This document shows positions 9,867 to 20,131 of a stretch of DNA of 25,339 bases, piece by piece. Source of the stretch: Rhizophagus sp. LPA8_4_AMF (taxonomy: Eukaryota; Glomeromycota; Glomeromycetes; Glomerales; Glomeraceae). Below the pieces are notes generated by a model. That model did not search any database and was not told where the DNA came from. It saw only the letters and a list, made by a program, of their open reading frames with translations. The stretch lies in assembly GCA_021464525.1 (NCBI GenBank), contig JADRCO010000860.1, forward strand, positions 1-25,339. The letters run 5' to 3'. The position numbers and the translations under genes were made by a program. Positions within the stretch are counted from its first letter, which is position 1; every line of letters starts with the position of its first letter.

Positions 9867-10112
9867 CTATTTCCAATTTTTAAATATTAAGACATTTAAT
9901 TTCCTATAATTATTAATTAAATCTTTCAAAATTACTAATGAAACTATCCAAGTAAAATTATTGTCCAGAAATTCAACTTCAAACTTCATAATAATGTTAA
10001 TAAAAAAAAAAATAGTAAATTCAACAATTAATAAATAATGGAACTTATCAAGAATATTCAAAATTGACATTACATCATTGTCCACAAAACCAATACTTAT
10101 TATTGTTCTCAA
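9867..10112 (-). pseudogene. Possible LINE reverse-transcriptase palm with damaged catalytic motif
   Basis: This open frame follows the RT block at 10305-10168 on the same strand. Near its middle it reads FLDNNFTWIVSL, which resembles the (F/Y)-x-D-D-x-TWI catalytic box of non-LTR reverse transcriptases, with the second Asp replaced by Asn. The expected distance after the QG...SP-L block is roughly met. The rest is too eroded to align by eye, and the N-terminal part shows nothing. If the reading is right the enzyme is dead. Confidence 0.3.
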
Positions 10113-10167
10113 TTCTTAATATTACTTCTTCATGTTAGTATGTCAAGTACTCAATTTTCTTGTCTAT

Positions 10168-10305
10168 TTAAATATTATTTATATTTTTTAAAAATATTAT
10201 ATTAGAGGTTGTGTATGGATCATAATAAATACACCATAGGATTGGGGAAACAATCCCACCTTGAGCAATTCTAATCTTTACATCATATTTTATCAGCACA
10301 ATGCA
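10168..10305 (-). pseudogene. LINE reverse-transcriptase fragment (QG-SP-L block)
   Basis: A 45-codon frame reads IRIAQGGIVSPILW then CIYYDPYTTSNI. The Q-G-x3-SP-x-LW-x-I-YYDP string is diagnostic of the RT domain of non-LTR retrotransposons. A stop at 10170-10168 ends it before the catalytic box. It lies about 1.6 kb beyond the KAPGPTG block at 11873-12063, much more than in an intact element, with hAT sequence between them. The two pieces are either one LINE split by insertions or remains of two. Confidence 0.72.
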
Positions 10306-10621
10306 GATAACTAAATGGTAATGATTTTTTCATAGCCATTCTGGCAGAAGAAATTAGTATGTATTTAGCTAATAAATATTGAAGAGGAGTAAGCTGTAAT
10401 GTAGTGGCTACGTGAGCTTCTTTAGGATATGTATCTCTCAGCAAAGTCATGTGCATATTTTAAGTTTGGAATGGATCTGCTTATATTCCTGAGATATATT
10501 ATGGCAACATTCTTTTAGAATAATATTGTTTTACATAAGCCCAAAAGGGGTAATCCTATAAGTGGCATAATTTGAATTCTTTTAATAAAAAGATAAAAAG
10601 AATTTACTGAAAGATTTTGGT

Positions 10622-10777
10622 TTAATGTATGTCCCATTTATTTATCATATTATTTCCAGCATCAGAAAAGAGTTGTTCACTTGGACAGATGTTGCTGGAA
10701 TAGACAAATACTTGCATGCTAGTTTTGGTAATGTGTAAAGCCTTTGTTTATTAAGATCAAGAAATGCATGAAAAAAT
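10622..10777 (-). pseudogene. hAT transposase C-terminal dimerisation fragment
   Basis: The minus strand reads LPKLACKYLSIPATS and then, one base out of frame, PSEQLFSDAGNNMINK, followed by a stop at 10624-10622. The L-x6-LSIPATS and S-E-x-LFS-x-AGN strings are the hallmark of the hAT C-terminal dimerisation region. The single-base shift between the halves shows it is dead. Upstream hAT parts are not recognisable in the next kilobase. Confidence 0.78.
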
Positions 10778-10780
10778 AGA

Positions 10781-10806
10781 ATATAAATATAAATATAAAT
10801 ATAAAG
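10781..10806. repeat. (ATAAAT)n microsatellite
   Basis: About four tandem copies of ATAAAT directly abut the hAT C-terminal relic. Simple repeat. Confidence 0.8.
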
Positions 10807-10997
10807 TCTCTAACTAGTATCTTATCCAGCTTAAAGTATCTATTTTTTAGTGTTGTTTTCTTGAGAAATTAATAAATTAAATTTTTAAACGTTCTTCTCA
10901 CTAATTTATTTTACTCTTACTCCTTTATGTCTATATAATAATAGCAATTGTAATTTTAATCCATTAATTTTTTTCACTTTGTTATTTGAATATTTCT

Positions 10998-11165
10998 CTA
11001 TTTGACTTTATCATTTTCTTCAAATGAAGGTAAAGGTAAAATTAAAATATTATTTTGTTTATTATCTATCCATTCAAATAATTTTTTAATATGTGATGAA
11101 ATATTGATTGCTTCTTCATCCACTTTATTTACTACTCCATAAAGATATTTTACTGTATTATTTTT
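10998..11165 (-). pseudogene. Coding-like scrap, unrecognised
   Basis: A frame of about 50 codons ends at a TAG (11000-10998) and includes YLYGVVNKVDEEAINISSHI and KKLFEWIDNK. Residue use is protein-like. It lies on the same strand as the neighbouring transposon relics, between hAT and LINE pieces, and probably belongs to one of them. I cannot name the domain. Confidence 0.35.
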
Positions 11166-11364
11166 TTATTAAAATATTCCAATCAATATTATTGGATATA
11201 ATACTATTTGTTTTTAGGTAATATTGCTATTGCATAAACTATGCCCATATATAATTCACATTTTAAATTTAATCCATCCTATTGTATGCTTTGTTATTTG
11301 CTTTAATCATCACTCATTGGCATATATTTCACTTATTAATTTATAAATTATATTTTTATAGTAC

Positions 11365-11535
11365 TTTTTTTCATTGATGCCCCAATTTCTTTGTCGGCAT
11401 TTCCTTCCTTTCTTTTTTGAAGTTTATGGAAGAATTTTCCTTTTCAGCCAATCATTTTTTTGGGTTGAGAGTAGAGCAGCTTGTGATTCAAAACTTGCAC
11501 CTTCACTTGCAAGTTGTTGGTTTGAGGGTACCTAA
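11365..11535 (-). pseudogene. Coding-like scrap, unrecognised
   Basis: The minus strand reads SNQQLASEGASFESQAALLS then TQKNDWLKRKILP, a stop (11426-11424), and in the same frame TSKKKGRKCRQRNWG. The basic stretch resembles nucleic-acid-binding tails of mobile-element proteins, but no family is assigned. It lies between two LINE RT pieces and may be part of the same element. Confidence 0.35.
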
Positions 11536-11872
11536 TTGTACATGCAAACAGACTACTGTATGTAGTACACTGTTCGGGTATTCCTTTAAGTAACATCACT
11601 TTTACTCATACTAGTTAGAATTTTATTGAATGACTTCTTTATATTGTTGCTAGAGTCTGTCCTTATCTGTATTATTAAGGTCTGGGTAAATTATTTCTTC
11701 TATCATTTATATTTTCTATTTTAAATAATTTTCTAATTCACTCATTTATCTTCTAATACATTATTTGAATTTCAATCTTTAATAGGTTGCTATTTGATAT
11801 GCTTGATATCTTTTCCAATGCATTTACATTTAAGGTATTGGTGTGAAAAAAAGCAAATCTTCTTTCTATGAA

Positions 11873-12063
11873 TTAGAAATAGTTTGTAATTTTAAACATT
11901 TTACCAAAAATGGGAGTATGGATTCTAAATGTTTTTAAATCTTCATATGTGATACCTGTAGGACCAGGTGCTTTGGCTGTAAGTAATGTTTTCAGAGCCA
12001 TTTTGAAATTAGAGTTAAAAAAGATAGCAGTTTGAGAACCTGCATACACTACAAAGTCTCTTT
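11873..12063 (-). pseudogene. LINE reverse-transcriptase N-terminal block
   Basis: An open frame of about 60 codons contains TAKAPGPTGITYEDLK. The K-A-P-G-P-(S/T/D)-G-I-x-Y-x-x-L string is the signature of the first RT block of non-LTR retrotransposons. The following residues (IFGKMFKITNYF) reach a stop at 11875-11873, and no block 2 is readable in order. It shares orientation with the RT piece at 10305-10168. Confidence 0.72.
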
Positions 12064-13363
12064 AATAAATTCTTTGACACTGTAAGGTATTTGTAAACAC
12101 ATGTGAGGTAATAAGTAACATGACTTCCATTTATTTGATTCAGTAGCATTTTGAATTCCTTCTCTTTATTTTTTATAAGTTTAGTTTAATTCAAATATTA
12201 AGTTTATTATATTTATCCATGCACTAATTAATCTGTGATGCAAATTGATCATTTTCTTTGGGTAATTACTTTAAGTTTCCTAATTCTTTGATTCAAAATA
12301 TATTTAATATATAAATTATTTGAAATAATAAATTTAACAATCTTCCATATCAGTAGTTACTGTATTACTATTTTGTTATTGTTTTTGTAATTTGATCTAA
12401 TTGGTAATGCATTTAATAATAATGAAATTACTTATTCACCTTTTTATTCTTGAATTATCTATATCCATATTTTCTTAGTTGACATCACGTGAATTATACA
12501 AATTATATTATCAACTAATTAAAGCTAAAGATACTAATAATCCAATCATATGGTATTTTATTTTTATTACCTTATTCCTTTCATTTTTACTGCCACTAAT
12601 ATTATTTTCTGTTCTGATCACTTTTTTGGGATACATTCAGTTGTTGGTAGTTAAAATTAAATATATTGAACTTATTTACTAAATGAAAGGCAAGAAATAT
12701 AGTATGCTACTTCTCAAATCTCATTTCTAATTTGTGATTATTATCTCATATGGTAAAAAAATTATCTTGATCAAACTAAAATAAAATCCTTATCACCACG
12801 GATATTCGTGACAGTATATTAAAAATATGTTTAAGATTACTGTCCAAGTTTTTAGCCATTGTAACGAGAGAAGAATGGATTTTTAAATTAAATCATTAAT
12901 AATATATATTTTTATAAGAAATTTGATTGGTTTAACCTGATTTCTTATTTCAGAAGTGATCATTTTCGTTCTATTTTTTTTTTAAAGTCCAGTATTAAAA
13001 TATACAGGAATTAGAATATCTCATTATATGTTGTTCAAAATAATGCCAATGTGAATAATTGTTTTTGAATATTGTTTTTTTACTATCATTACAATTTGTT
13101 GTTAATAATAAAAGTAAATTTAATTCATTAATTTAATCAGTTGTAATGTCTATAATTTCATAATTTCAAATTTTGCATTATATATATTGAACCAGTAGAT
13201 AATCAATAACTTATGTGAACAACAGCCTAAAAGTATAAACTTGGTAGTAAACTATGAAGGATAATAATTTCACTAATTTTTTACTACATATAGTAAATTT
13301 TTTACATGATTCACTAATTTGAAATTATAGTGTTAAAAGATGGTAGTCATTTTTTGACATTTT
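12064..13363. other. AT-rich stretch, nothing recognisable
   Basis: No motif or convincing frame was found. The plus-strand frame at 12479-12682 is hydrophobic and AT-driven, uses TTG as its first codon, and is not accepted as a gene. A CACGTG word at 12486-12491 lies at its beginning. Confidence 0.5.
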
Positions 13364-13490
13364 CTAATAATTATTTTCCTCCTTCTCTACCATAATCACA
13401 TGGTCCAACAATATTTCCTTTGCCTGTTCATACAAATCTAATGCCTCCCTCTCATTGTCAATTTTTTCCAACTTCCTATGCAGATTATTC
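13364..13490 (-). pseudogene. Terminal exon-like fragment encoding a charged helix
   Basis: Directly after a good acceptor (TTTTATTTCAG) the minus strand is open for 42 codons to a TAG at 13366-13364. It reads NNLHRKLEKIDNEREALDLY and EQAKEILLDHVIMVEKEEN, Glu/Lys-rich with leucines spaced as in a coiled coil, and GC is visibly higher than around it. No upstream exon is recognisable within a few hundred bases, so it looks like an orphan last exon of a lost gene or mobile element. Confidence 0.45.
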
Positions 13491-13689
13491 CTGAAATAAA
13501 AATTAAATGTTTTTTTTTAGATTTTCTATGAGTTTATGATCTATTCTTTGAGCCAATTACATACCTAACGTGATTATTATTTATTCTTCACATATTGTAA
13601 TTGATATTCTATTGCTGGTATAATAATATATTCTTAAAATTTTATCATTGTACTGTTAATCATACTCCTAAAAATCTCACTCTATTTTT

Positions 13690-14022
13690 TTCACTTTGAT
13701 TTTTACTATATCTTATTCTTCCTTTATGTGGATTACATCCTTTCTTGCATAGGTTCTTCAATTAACTTTGAAAAGTATTAATATCTATTTTATCCCAAAC
13801 CTCTTGAATTTTCCAAAGGGTTTTTAAAAAATTTGATTACCACCTGGTGAGAATTTATAATATAATCGCCACCCAGCGAACATATTGGTAACCCTATTAA
13901 AAATTAATTGCCACCTTGAGAATTATAGAAATTATTTTCCTAAAGCTTATTTTAAAAATGACATTAGATTCATTCCAAAAATTCTCTATTGGGTTTAGAT
14001 CTGGAGATTGTGCAGTTATTGA
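13690..14022 (-). pseudogene. Tc1/mariner transposase C-terminal relic with an internal insertion
   Basis: From 14022 the minus strand reads ITAQSPDLNPIENFWNES; QSPDLNPIE-x-(L/F)W is the box holding the third catalytic acid of Tc1/mariner DDE/D transposases. Further on, from about 13830, it resumes with KIQEVWDKIDINTFQS, a stop, then LKNLCKKGCNPHKGR, matching the usual C-terminal end (QE-W-x-x-I...). Between them lies about 110 bp more than expected, made of a GGTGGC-type repeat. Stops and the insertion make it nonfunctional. No terminal inverted repeat was identified and the first catalytic Asp region is not readable upstream. Confidence 0.72.
13835..13925. repeat. Three degenerate GCCACC copies inside the Tc1 relic
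   Basis: On the plus strand three words, ATTACCACCTGGTGA, ATCGCCACCCAGCGA and ATTGCCACCTTGAG, start near 13838, 13864 and 13907, each followed by AT-rich DNA. They sit exactly where the transposase coding sequence is interrupted, so the array or the element carrying it inserted there or expanded after decay. Confidence 0.5.
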
Positions 14023-15329
14023 CTACTAATAAATTAACTTGATAGTAGTATTTGTAAGTTTGACAATTAATTAGCTAATTTCTGGTTTATCAGTTACACA
14101 TTAAATAAAATTATTACAAGTGTCTGTTTACAACATTGATATATGGTTGAACAATAAAATAATAATACTTCCCTTTATTTTAACTAAGTTTTAAAACAGT
14201 GTAAATTTCATCTTCCAAAATATTAATCTTATGTTTACTTTTTCATTCTTATACATTAAATTCTAATTATTATAAATTAACTCAATATGTTCAACCATAG
14301 AAATTTTTTCAAGAAAGATTTTAATCTAATCAAATCTAATCCTAGTAATATACTTATTAATAATCTGCAATCATTTAGTATATAAAATTTCTCTTTTTCT
14401 GTTCTATTATCCTGTAAGTAAAAAGATTGTCCTTTTTAATATTTTCTTAGAGCTTATTAATTAATCCTTTTGTAACTGAGTAGAAAGGTCATATATTCTG
14501 AATTGACAACTCTAAATGAATTCAAAACCAAGTTTGAAATATGTCATCAATAGTATATAAAATCTTTAGTTACTGTTGCATGATAAAAATTGAAAATTAA
14601 AACAGTTTTTGCTTCTTCTGGTTCAAGATAATATTAAGATTCTGGAAATAAATTATTATACGTAAAAATACTGAAGAATGCCTAATACTAGAACATGTAA
14701 AAAAGTATTATGAATAAAATATATCATACTATATTATTTGTAATATCTTAATTTATAAAACATTAGATCTGAATGTATTGCACTATTGCTTCCAAATATT
14801 GATCAAACTAAGTTTGTGTATTAATTGATCATTGATTGATCATCTGTTTTATAGCCCAATCCTTAATGTTTTTGGAAATTGCATGTTGTTACTTTGAGCT
14901 AAAAAGAACATAATAATAAATTTATTAATTTAAAATATGAATGATTAATTATTACTTTTCAGCAAGATTTAGGATGATTTGTTCGTCTTACTTGTCCTAA
15001 CAAATTCTAATGAAATTATTTGAAAAAAAATTCTTTAGACTACTGGATAGTAATAATTGTCATCATCCAAATATGCTTTTGTGTCCTAATTGTTTCGGAA
15101 TAATTTTAACTCTTTCTTGCCAGAGTTTTAATAAATATTCATCCTTAATTATACTCAAATATTAATTAAAATAAATATATATTATAAAGGCAAAATTTCC
15201 ATAATGTATAGTATTAGTTTCTTGTATCAAATTACCAAGACATGCCTTTTCAGCTTCATACTTTAAAAGATTATTTTACTATTTGCTACCCAAAGAAGTA
15301 ATGTTCAATATAAATATATCAACTATGCT
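14023..15329. other. AT-rich decayed stretch, nothing firm
   Basis: Short minus-strand frames look eroded (for example QERVKIIPKQLGHKSIFG near 15110), but none can be assigned. The upstream half of the Tc1 transposase would be expected just beyond 14022 and is not readable. Confidence 0.45.
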
Positions 15330-15800
15330 AAGCACTTCTTTTTTTCATCTTCAGGTAGTTCCTTCCCTCTAAAAAATACTTCTGTGAACCTTGTATATAT
15401 CCAAAATATTCACTTTCTAGATGGTGGATTTTGATTTTCTTTTCTTCAAAAATGAGCCTTTGATTTTAGTTAGGATGTATGCAAGTGATTAGCAGCCTTT
15501 AGTTAGACTTTCTATCTAATTCATCACCTTTAAAATCACCTAATGCAACTAAAAAACAGAGCTTATTTGTTTTATTTGTTCATTGAATGATATTGAATGA
15601 TAATCACTAGCAACCTTGAAATTGATAGCAATTATCGGAAAATTCCAAAAGGCTTTGGTGCAAATGGACCCCAAGTTAATTTATTCAATTTCATATAATA
15701 ATGCCTATCCATTCATTGGAATTATATCAGGAAGGAAATCCATAGTATAGTCCAATTAGAATGTCATCTATGATATCCACAAATGGTATTGAAATCTAAG
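15330..15800 (-). pseudogene. Coding-like scraps of one unrecognised element
   Basis: Reading down the minus strand, short open pieces follow one another with stops and shifts: IPFVDIIDDILIGLYYGFP (about 15792-15736), then WGPFAPKPFG and, one base shifted, NFPIIAINFKVASDYHSI, then VALGDFKGDELDRKS and HHLESEYFGYIQGSQKYF. Residue use is clearly protein-like and all lie on one strand, so they probably come from one mobile-element protein. I do not recognise the family; the IIDDI string alone is not enough to call a catalytic site. Confidence 0.4.
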
Positions 15801-16119
15801 GTGCACATTTCCAAATACTTTGATAATTTTTCTATACAATAAAAGCAGCATATTGCATTTGTGTTATCTGATACAATTGCAAATATTTTATTAGGGGCTA
15901 TCTCTTTTGATTATTTTTCCAATTACTTTAACTGCATATATAATTATTAGCATGAATAAATTCTGTTCAGTCTGCAAGTTTATATAAATATTCCTCTCTT
16001 GAAAGGGTTATTATATTGAAGTTTCACATAGGATGATGTATATAAAAAAAATAATAATTATCAAAACAATAAGATAAATTATTTTTAACAAAAAATAAAA
16101 AAAAATTTATATATAGAAT

Positions 16120-16336
16120 AAAAAATGTAATAACAAATGTAATAAAAAATGCGGTTGTTTCTGCTGATTTATTAGCAATAAATAGAGAAAATGCTTTTAA
16201 TTGATGTAATTATATATTTATTTCCATTTTTTGTTATTGGTAAAGGTCTTACAAAATCTATTCCAATTTGATGAAAGGACTTTCTTTAAAGAATATCACC
16301 ATGATTCTTATTATTAAAAATTGTAGTAGCATTCAT
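16120..16336 (-). pseudogene. Ty3/gypsy-type integrase core relic
   Basis: One frame from 16336 reads MNATTIFNNKNHGDIL, a stop, then SFHQIGIDFVRPLPITKNGN and KYIITSI; shortly after, in another frame, KSAETTAFF follows. F-x-x-IGIDFV-x-PLP is the start of the retroviral/Ty3 integrase core and holds its first catalytic Asp; S-AETTA-x-F is the next conserved helix. The element has stops and a shift, and no RT, RNase H or LTR is recognised around it, so it is a solitary integrase scrap. Nothing suggests activity. Confidence 0.75.
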
Positions 16337-16960
16337 ATTGTAAATTTAATATATCTATGCTTGCAAATAACTAATAGAAACAGTTTGTAAGTTATAAGTA
16401 TTCAATGGCTTTAAGTCTTAGCAGATGATGGCTAGTTCTTCTATATGTACTTGGGTAGAATAAAATTATAAATATTTTGTAGCCTTTTTTAATATATGAT
16501 ATTCATTTAACTGCAAGCAAACTATTTTAATTATATATAAATATAGAATCCAAATTCATGGCTTTTCTTTCAATGATTTCACTGTAAATAATCCACATTA
16601 ACATATTTTATGAATTTCTATTATCCCAATGATCATTATGGTGTAAAATTTTTCAACAAGTGATATACATATATTAAAAGTGAGACTGAGATAAAGAAGA
16701 GACCATCATTCCCAGCATCTTAAGCATCTGCCTATGAATTCACTTTGAATATTGGAACTGCACTTGTAGTAACTTGTATACAACTACTATATTTAGTCAT
16801 ATTGCAACATTTTAGTCATCTTGGTATATCTTGATGGTATTTTGTTGGTAATTTTGAAGCCTGCTATTCCATTAGATGATGTTAAATGTTGAATACTTTA
16901 GAAAGCTCCATGTATTTTTCCATAAATAGATTTTTAAAATGATAAAAAAAAAACAATTAC

Positions 16961-17070
16961 CGTAAAGTTTGTTCATTGCTGTTATTTCTAACAACAACTC
17001 TAGCAACTTGCTCATTTCTTGTTGTACTTTTGTGTTCTTGATAAATAGTTTTAGAAATTGGAGTGATAAA
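16961..17070 (-). pseudogene. Exon-like scrap ending in a donor site
   Basis: Thirty-six codons after an in-frame stop read ITPISKTIYQEHKSTTRNEQ and VARVVVRNNSNEQTLR, then meet GTAATT, a possible donor. The residue mix is protein-like but unassigned. It lies upstream on the same strand as the integrase relic and could belong to the same element. Confidence 0.35.
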
Positions 17071-19179
17071 CTAACGGTTTATTAATATATTTGGCTTTTT
17101 CTTTTAAAAGGTCTTAATTTTGTAGGCATGGTCTTAATTTCGTAATTAAGAAAATGGCACAGCAATGGATAAGAATGTTACATTATAAAATAATACACTA
17201 ATTTTATTTCAATTTAATATGTTTTATACATCGATAAAGATTGAAATAAAAAAAGGTACTATTAATCTAAAGAAGGAATTGTATCTCAATAGCTGTTGTG
17301 GACTTGTAATAGTATCATGTCTTTTTAGTAGGTCAAATCTTGTCTTCCAATTAAGTTCCAATATTTCCCATTTCTATTTAAATTGAAGTCCTTTAACATG
17401 TGAAATCTTTGTAACTAGTTTTCTTGTAGTTTGTTTGATTATTGTATTGACTTACTAATATCAATTATTATATAAATATATACATGAAAAATTGTAAATT
17501 GGAATATGCAGAGATTATATTATCTCATAATGAATATTTGCATAATTTTATAAAATATAGTATTTAGATATACTGTAAATAACCAATGTTATAATTCTTT
17601 TTAGTCAGATGATGTATGGTTATATAATGTCTTTCGTCTGCAGTAGATCTTGTTTGTTCTGATATAATATTAATTAATTGATTGATGAGGGCTTCATTTA
17701 CATCAACTAAACAAAAATTATCCTCCATTTGAAAATAAATCTTTTAAAATGATTTAAGCACATTTAAATATTTATTCTATGTATGATGGTCTTTCTCAAT
17801 ATTGATGCTTTCTTGTTTTTTAACACTAGTATTTTTTATTTATGGAATCAAATTTTCTAATCCATTAAGAAATTCTGAAATACTAGTTGAATTTGCTAAT
17901 TTTAAGAATGGATGATCATTAATCAATCATAGGAGCATCTAAAACTTTTGGCCATAAATTTAGTGAAATTATTTCATAGAATTTTAAAGAGAGTTGCTAT
18001 ATAAAGTCATATATTTTAAAATTAAATAATTAGAATTAGAGTAGCTTTTTTTTAAACAATGAAAAAATTTAAGGTAATTGTAATAAAAAAATAGCGTATT
18101 CTTTTTTTTTGAGGTACAAGTGAGACCGTATTTATAACAAGTATGAATTTTTGTAATTACATAATCGGCTGTACTGCATTTGAGGCTTATGTAGGCTTTT
18201 TGTAGCATTCAGAAGTAATACGAGTAGTCTTTACATGTGATAATACATTTATAACTCATTAAAAATTAATAAATATTAATATTAGTAAAAATATGTTTAG
18301 AAAATCAAGTATTTATTTCCATGTCATCATAAATGTATTGTTAGAAAGAGGCTGTAACGGGTAAATTGAAGCTTAGCATTTGTTGTAATTAAACAAACAA
18401 ATACATGAGGCTAAGACTAATGGGGCTGATGCAAGATTAGTAATTTACCACTAATTGTGCCACAATAATATTTTTCCACGTAATTTATCGAATTTTTGTG
18501 AAAAATTTGATCCTGTATAAAAATTAATTGAATTTTTTTTATCTAATTGGCTAATATTTTTTTTTTTTTTGATTCTGACGTGTTCGTAATTTACTTTTTT
18601 ATTGGAAATCAGAAAGGGTTTTTTAATTGATATTAAATGTTTTTCAATTTCGCAATTTTCTTCTCAAAAAAAGGGCCAATAAATAAATTGTATTGCATAT
18701 TTATAAATAACATTTTAGTTATAATACTCTCAGAACTAATAATGGCAAAAATCGTTAAATAATCTAAACCAAAGCTTAGCTCACGTGAACACTTTTGCAA
18801 TGCGTAAGCCATTATTTAAGAAAAAGTATTAAAAAAAACCTTGAAAAGAAAATTAATGTCATAATAAGTCTCAATACATATGTACAGTAGTAACAAAAAA
18901 CATTTTCTAATGCTATATAATAAGTTAGGTTTCGGTATTATCATCATAAATCCCAAGTGTATTTATTCATTATGTTCATCCGTTTTTTTATGAATAAAAC
19001 GTTTTTGACTTCGTTATCTATATACGTCTAGTCGTCTAGACTCTAGATTACCCTCTGTATAAATAATTTAAATTGTGTAATATGAATACCCGTGCCATAA
19101 TATTAAACCCGTGACATGCCTGTTGTCATATGCACACTAATCCAATTCCGGTTAATGTAACTTTGATTATTATTCCTTT
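17071..19179. other. AT-rich stretch, no supported gene
   Basis: Nothing is recognisable over about 2.1 kb. The minus-strand frame at 17984-18208 has no motif, runs through poly(A)-derived lysines and is not accepted. A CACGTG word lies at 18782-18787. Short inverted words with TCTAGA around 19025-19050 are noted only as local symmetry. Confidence 0.5.
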
Positions 19180-19350
19180 ATGGTACGATCGCTGATCTTT
19201 TTTTTCGAAATTTTTTTTTTAAACCAATATTTTTTTTTTTTGAAAAAAAATTTTCACCCCTCTTTTTGGTTTGGTTTTTTTTTCAAGCCGAAAACTATTT
19301 TTACCTTTTTTTTCAGTTTGGTTGATTTTTTTATTTTTATTTTTATTTCA
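19180..19350. repeat. T-rich tract with GGTTTGGTTT words
   Basis: Long T runs alternate with GGTTTGG, AAACC and AAGCCGAAAAC words. The open plus-strand frame across it encodes almost only Phe, Ile and Lys and is an artefact of composition. It may be a decayed simple-sequence element. Confidence 0.6.
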
Positions 19351-19388
19351 CAACGTGAACTAGGCTACAGTACAAATTACAAAGAAAC

Positions 19389-19560
19389 TATTTACAGTTC
19401 ACCCTCTCTATAGCGAATTTTTATATAGTGAATAATTTGCTATAATGAAGAAAAGTTCAGGTACAGATTTTTTTATGTATAATAAAATGACACTCAGTAT
19501 TGTGAATTTCTCACTATAACGAATTTTAATCTCCAGCCCATGGGATTCATTATAGTAATT
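19389..19560. mobile_element. Possible end of a pogo/Tc1-like DNA transposon
   Basis: ACAGTTCACCCTCTCTATAG at 19394 resembles the start of terminal inverted repeats of pogo/Tigger-like elements, which commonly open CAGT and carry CCCTCT-TATAnCGAA words. Inside, CTATAnnGAA occurs again at about 19440 and 19515 and in inverted form near 19547, like subterminal repeats. The opposite end and a transposase were not found, so this would be a solo or truncated end. It is a resemblance only. Confidence 0.3.
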
Positions 19561-19917
19561 CAAAAAAAATCTGTAAAACCAAAAACCCCTACTGGCTACG
19601 TCACCTGGTTTATTATCAAGTACGCGCAACCCAATTAACTAATAGAGAAATTTTTAGAATAATTTTTCGGGTTGGTTTTCTTTTTCAATTAATACATTTA
19701 ATTAATATAATTTAATAATATGTATTTAAATATTGTTAATTTTTATTACTAATAATTATTAATGCTAATCTGTAAATATAATGTGTAATATTGTTAATGC
19801 TAAAATCTACATGGAAAATAAATACAAGGTATTTAATAATTATTAAAGAACAACCTTGACATTTTGATATATTAAGTTTTTGTTGAATTAGAGATTGAAA
19901 TAGTAACTTGATAATGT

Positions 19918-20131
19918 TTTCGAAATTATTGACAAAATCCGATTTGCGAGGTTGTCATGTGATTTTCATATCGTAAAAATTTCAATGAGATGGTGTATGC
20001 ATTGAATTTTATGATTCACAAAAAAAATCTGATACAAAGATATTAAAAATTCATCTAGTAAGTGATTCACTTTTCCGATATGAAAATCACATGACAACCT
20101 CGCAAATCGGATTTTGTCAATAATTTCGAAA
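19918..20131. repeat. Perfect 56-bp inverted repeat enclosing 102 bp
   Basis: Arm 19918-19973 is the exact reverse complement of arm 20076-20131 (all 56 positions). The arms start TTTCGAAATTATTGAC and hold the GC-richer core CGATTTGCGAGGTTGTCATG. The 102-bp spacer is AT-rich and unrelated to the arms. No target-site duplication is obvious. The structure fits a short non-autonomous DNA element with long terminal inverted repeats, or a recent inverted duplication. A minus-strand frame (20184-19966) crosses the right arm, spacer and part of the left arm and is probably fortuitous. Confidence 0.92.

Noticed and set aside
12479-12682. Hydrophobic 67-codon plus-strand frame resembling a membrane protein
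   Set aside because: Begins with TTG, no homology I can name; hydrophobic residues follow from T-rich codons.
17984-18208. Minus-strand frame of 74 codons
   Set aside because: Runs through homopolymers, no recognisable domain and no splice context.
19180-19413. Phe-rich plus-strand frame
   Set aside because: Pure product of poly-T tracts.
19408-19629. Minus-strand frame across the possible transposon end
   Set aside because: Overlaps subterminal-repeat-like words and shows no transposase motif.
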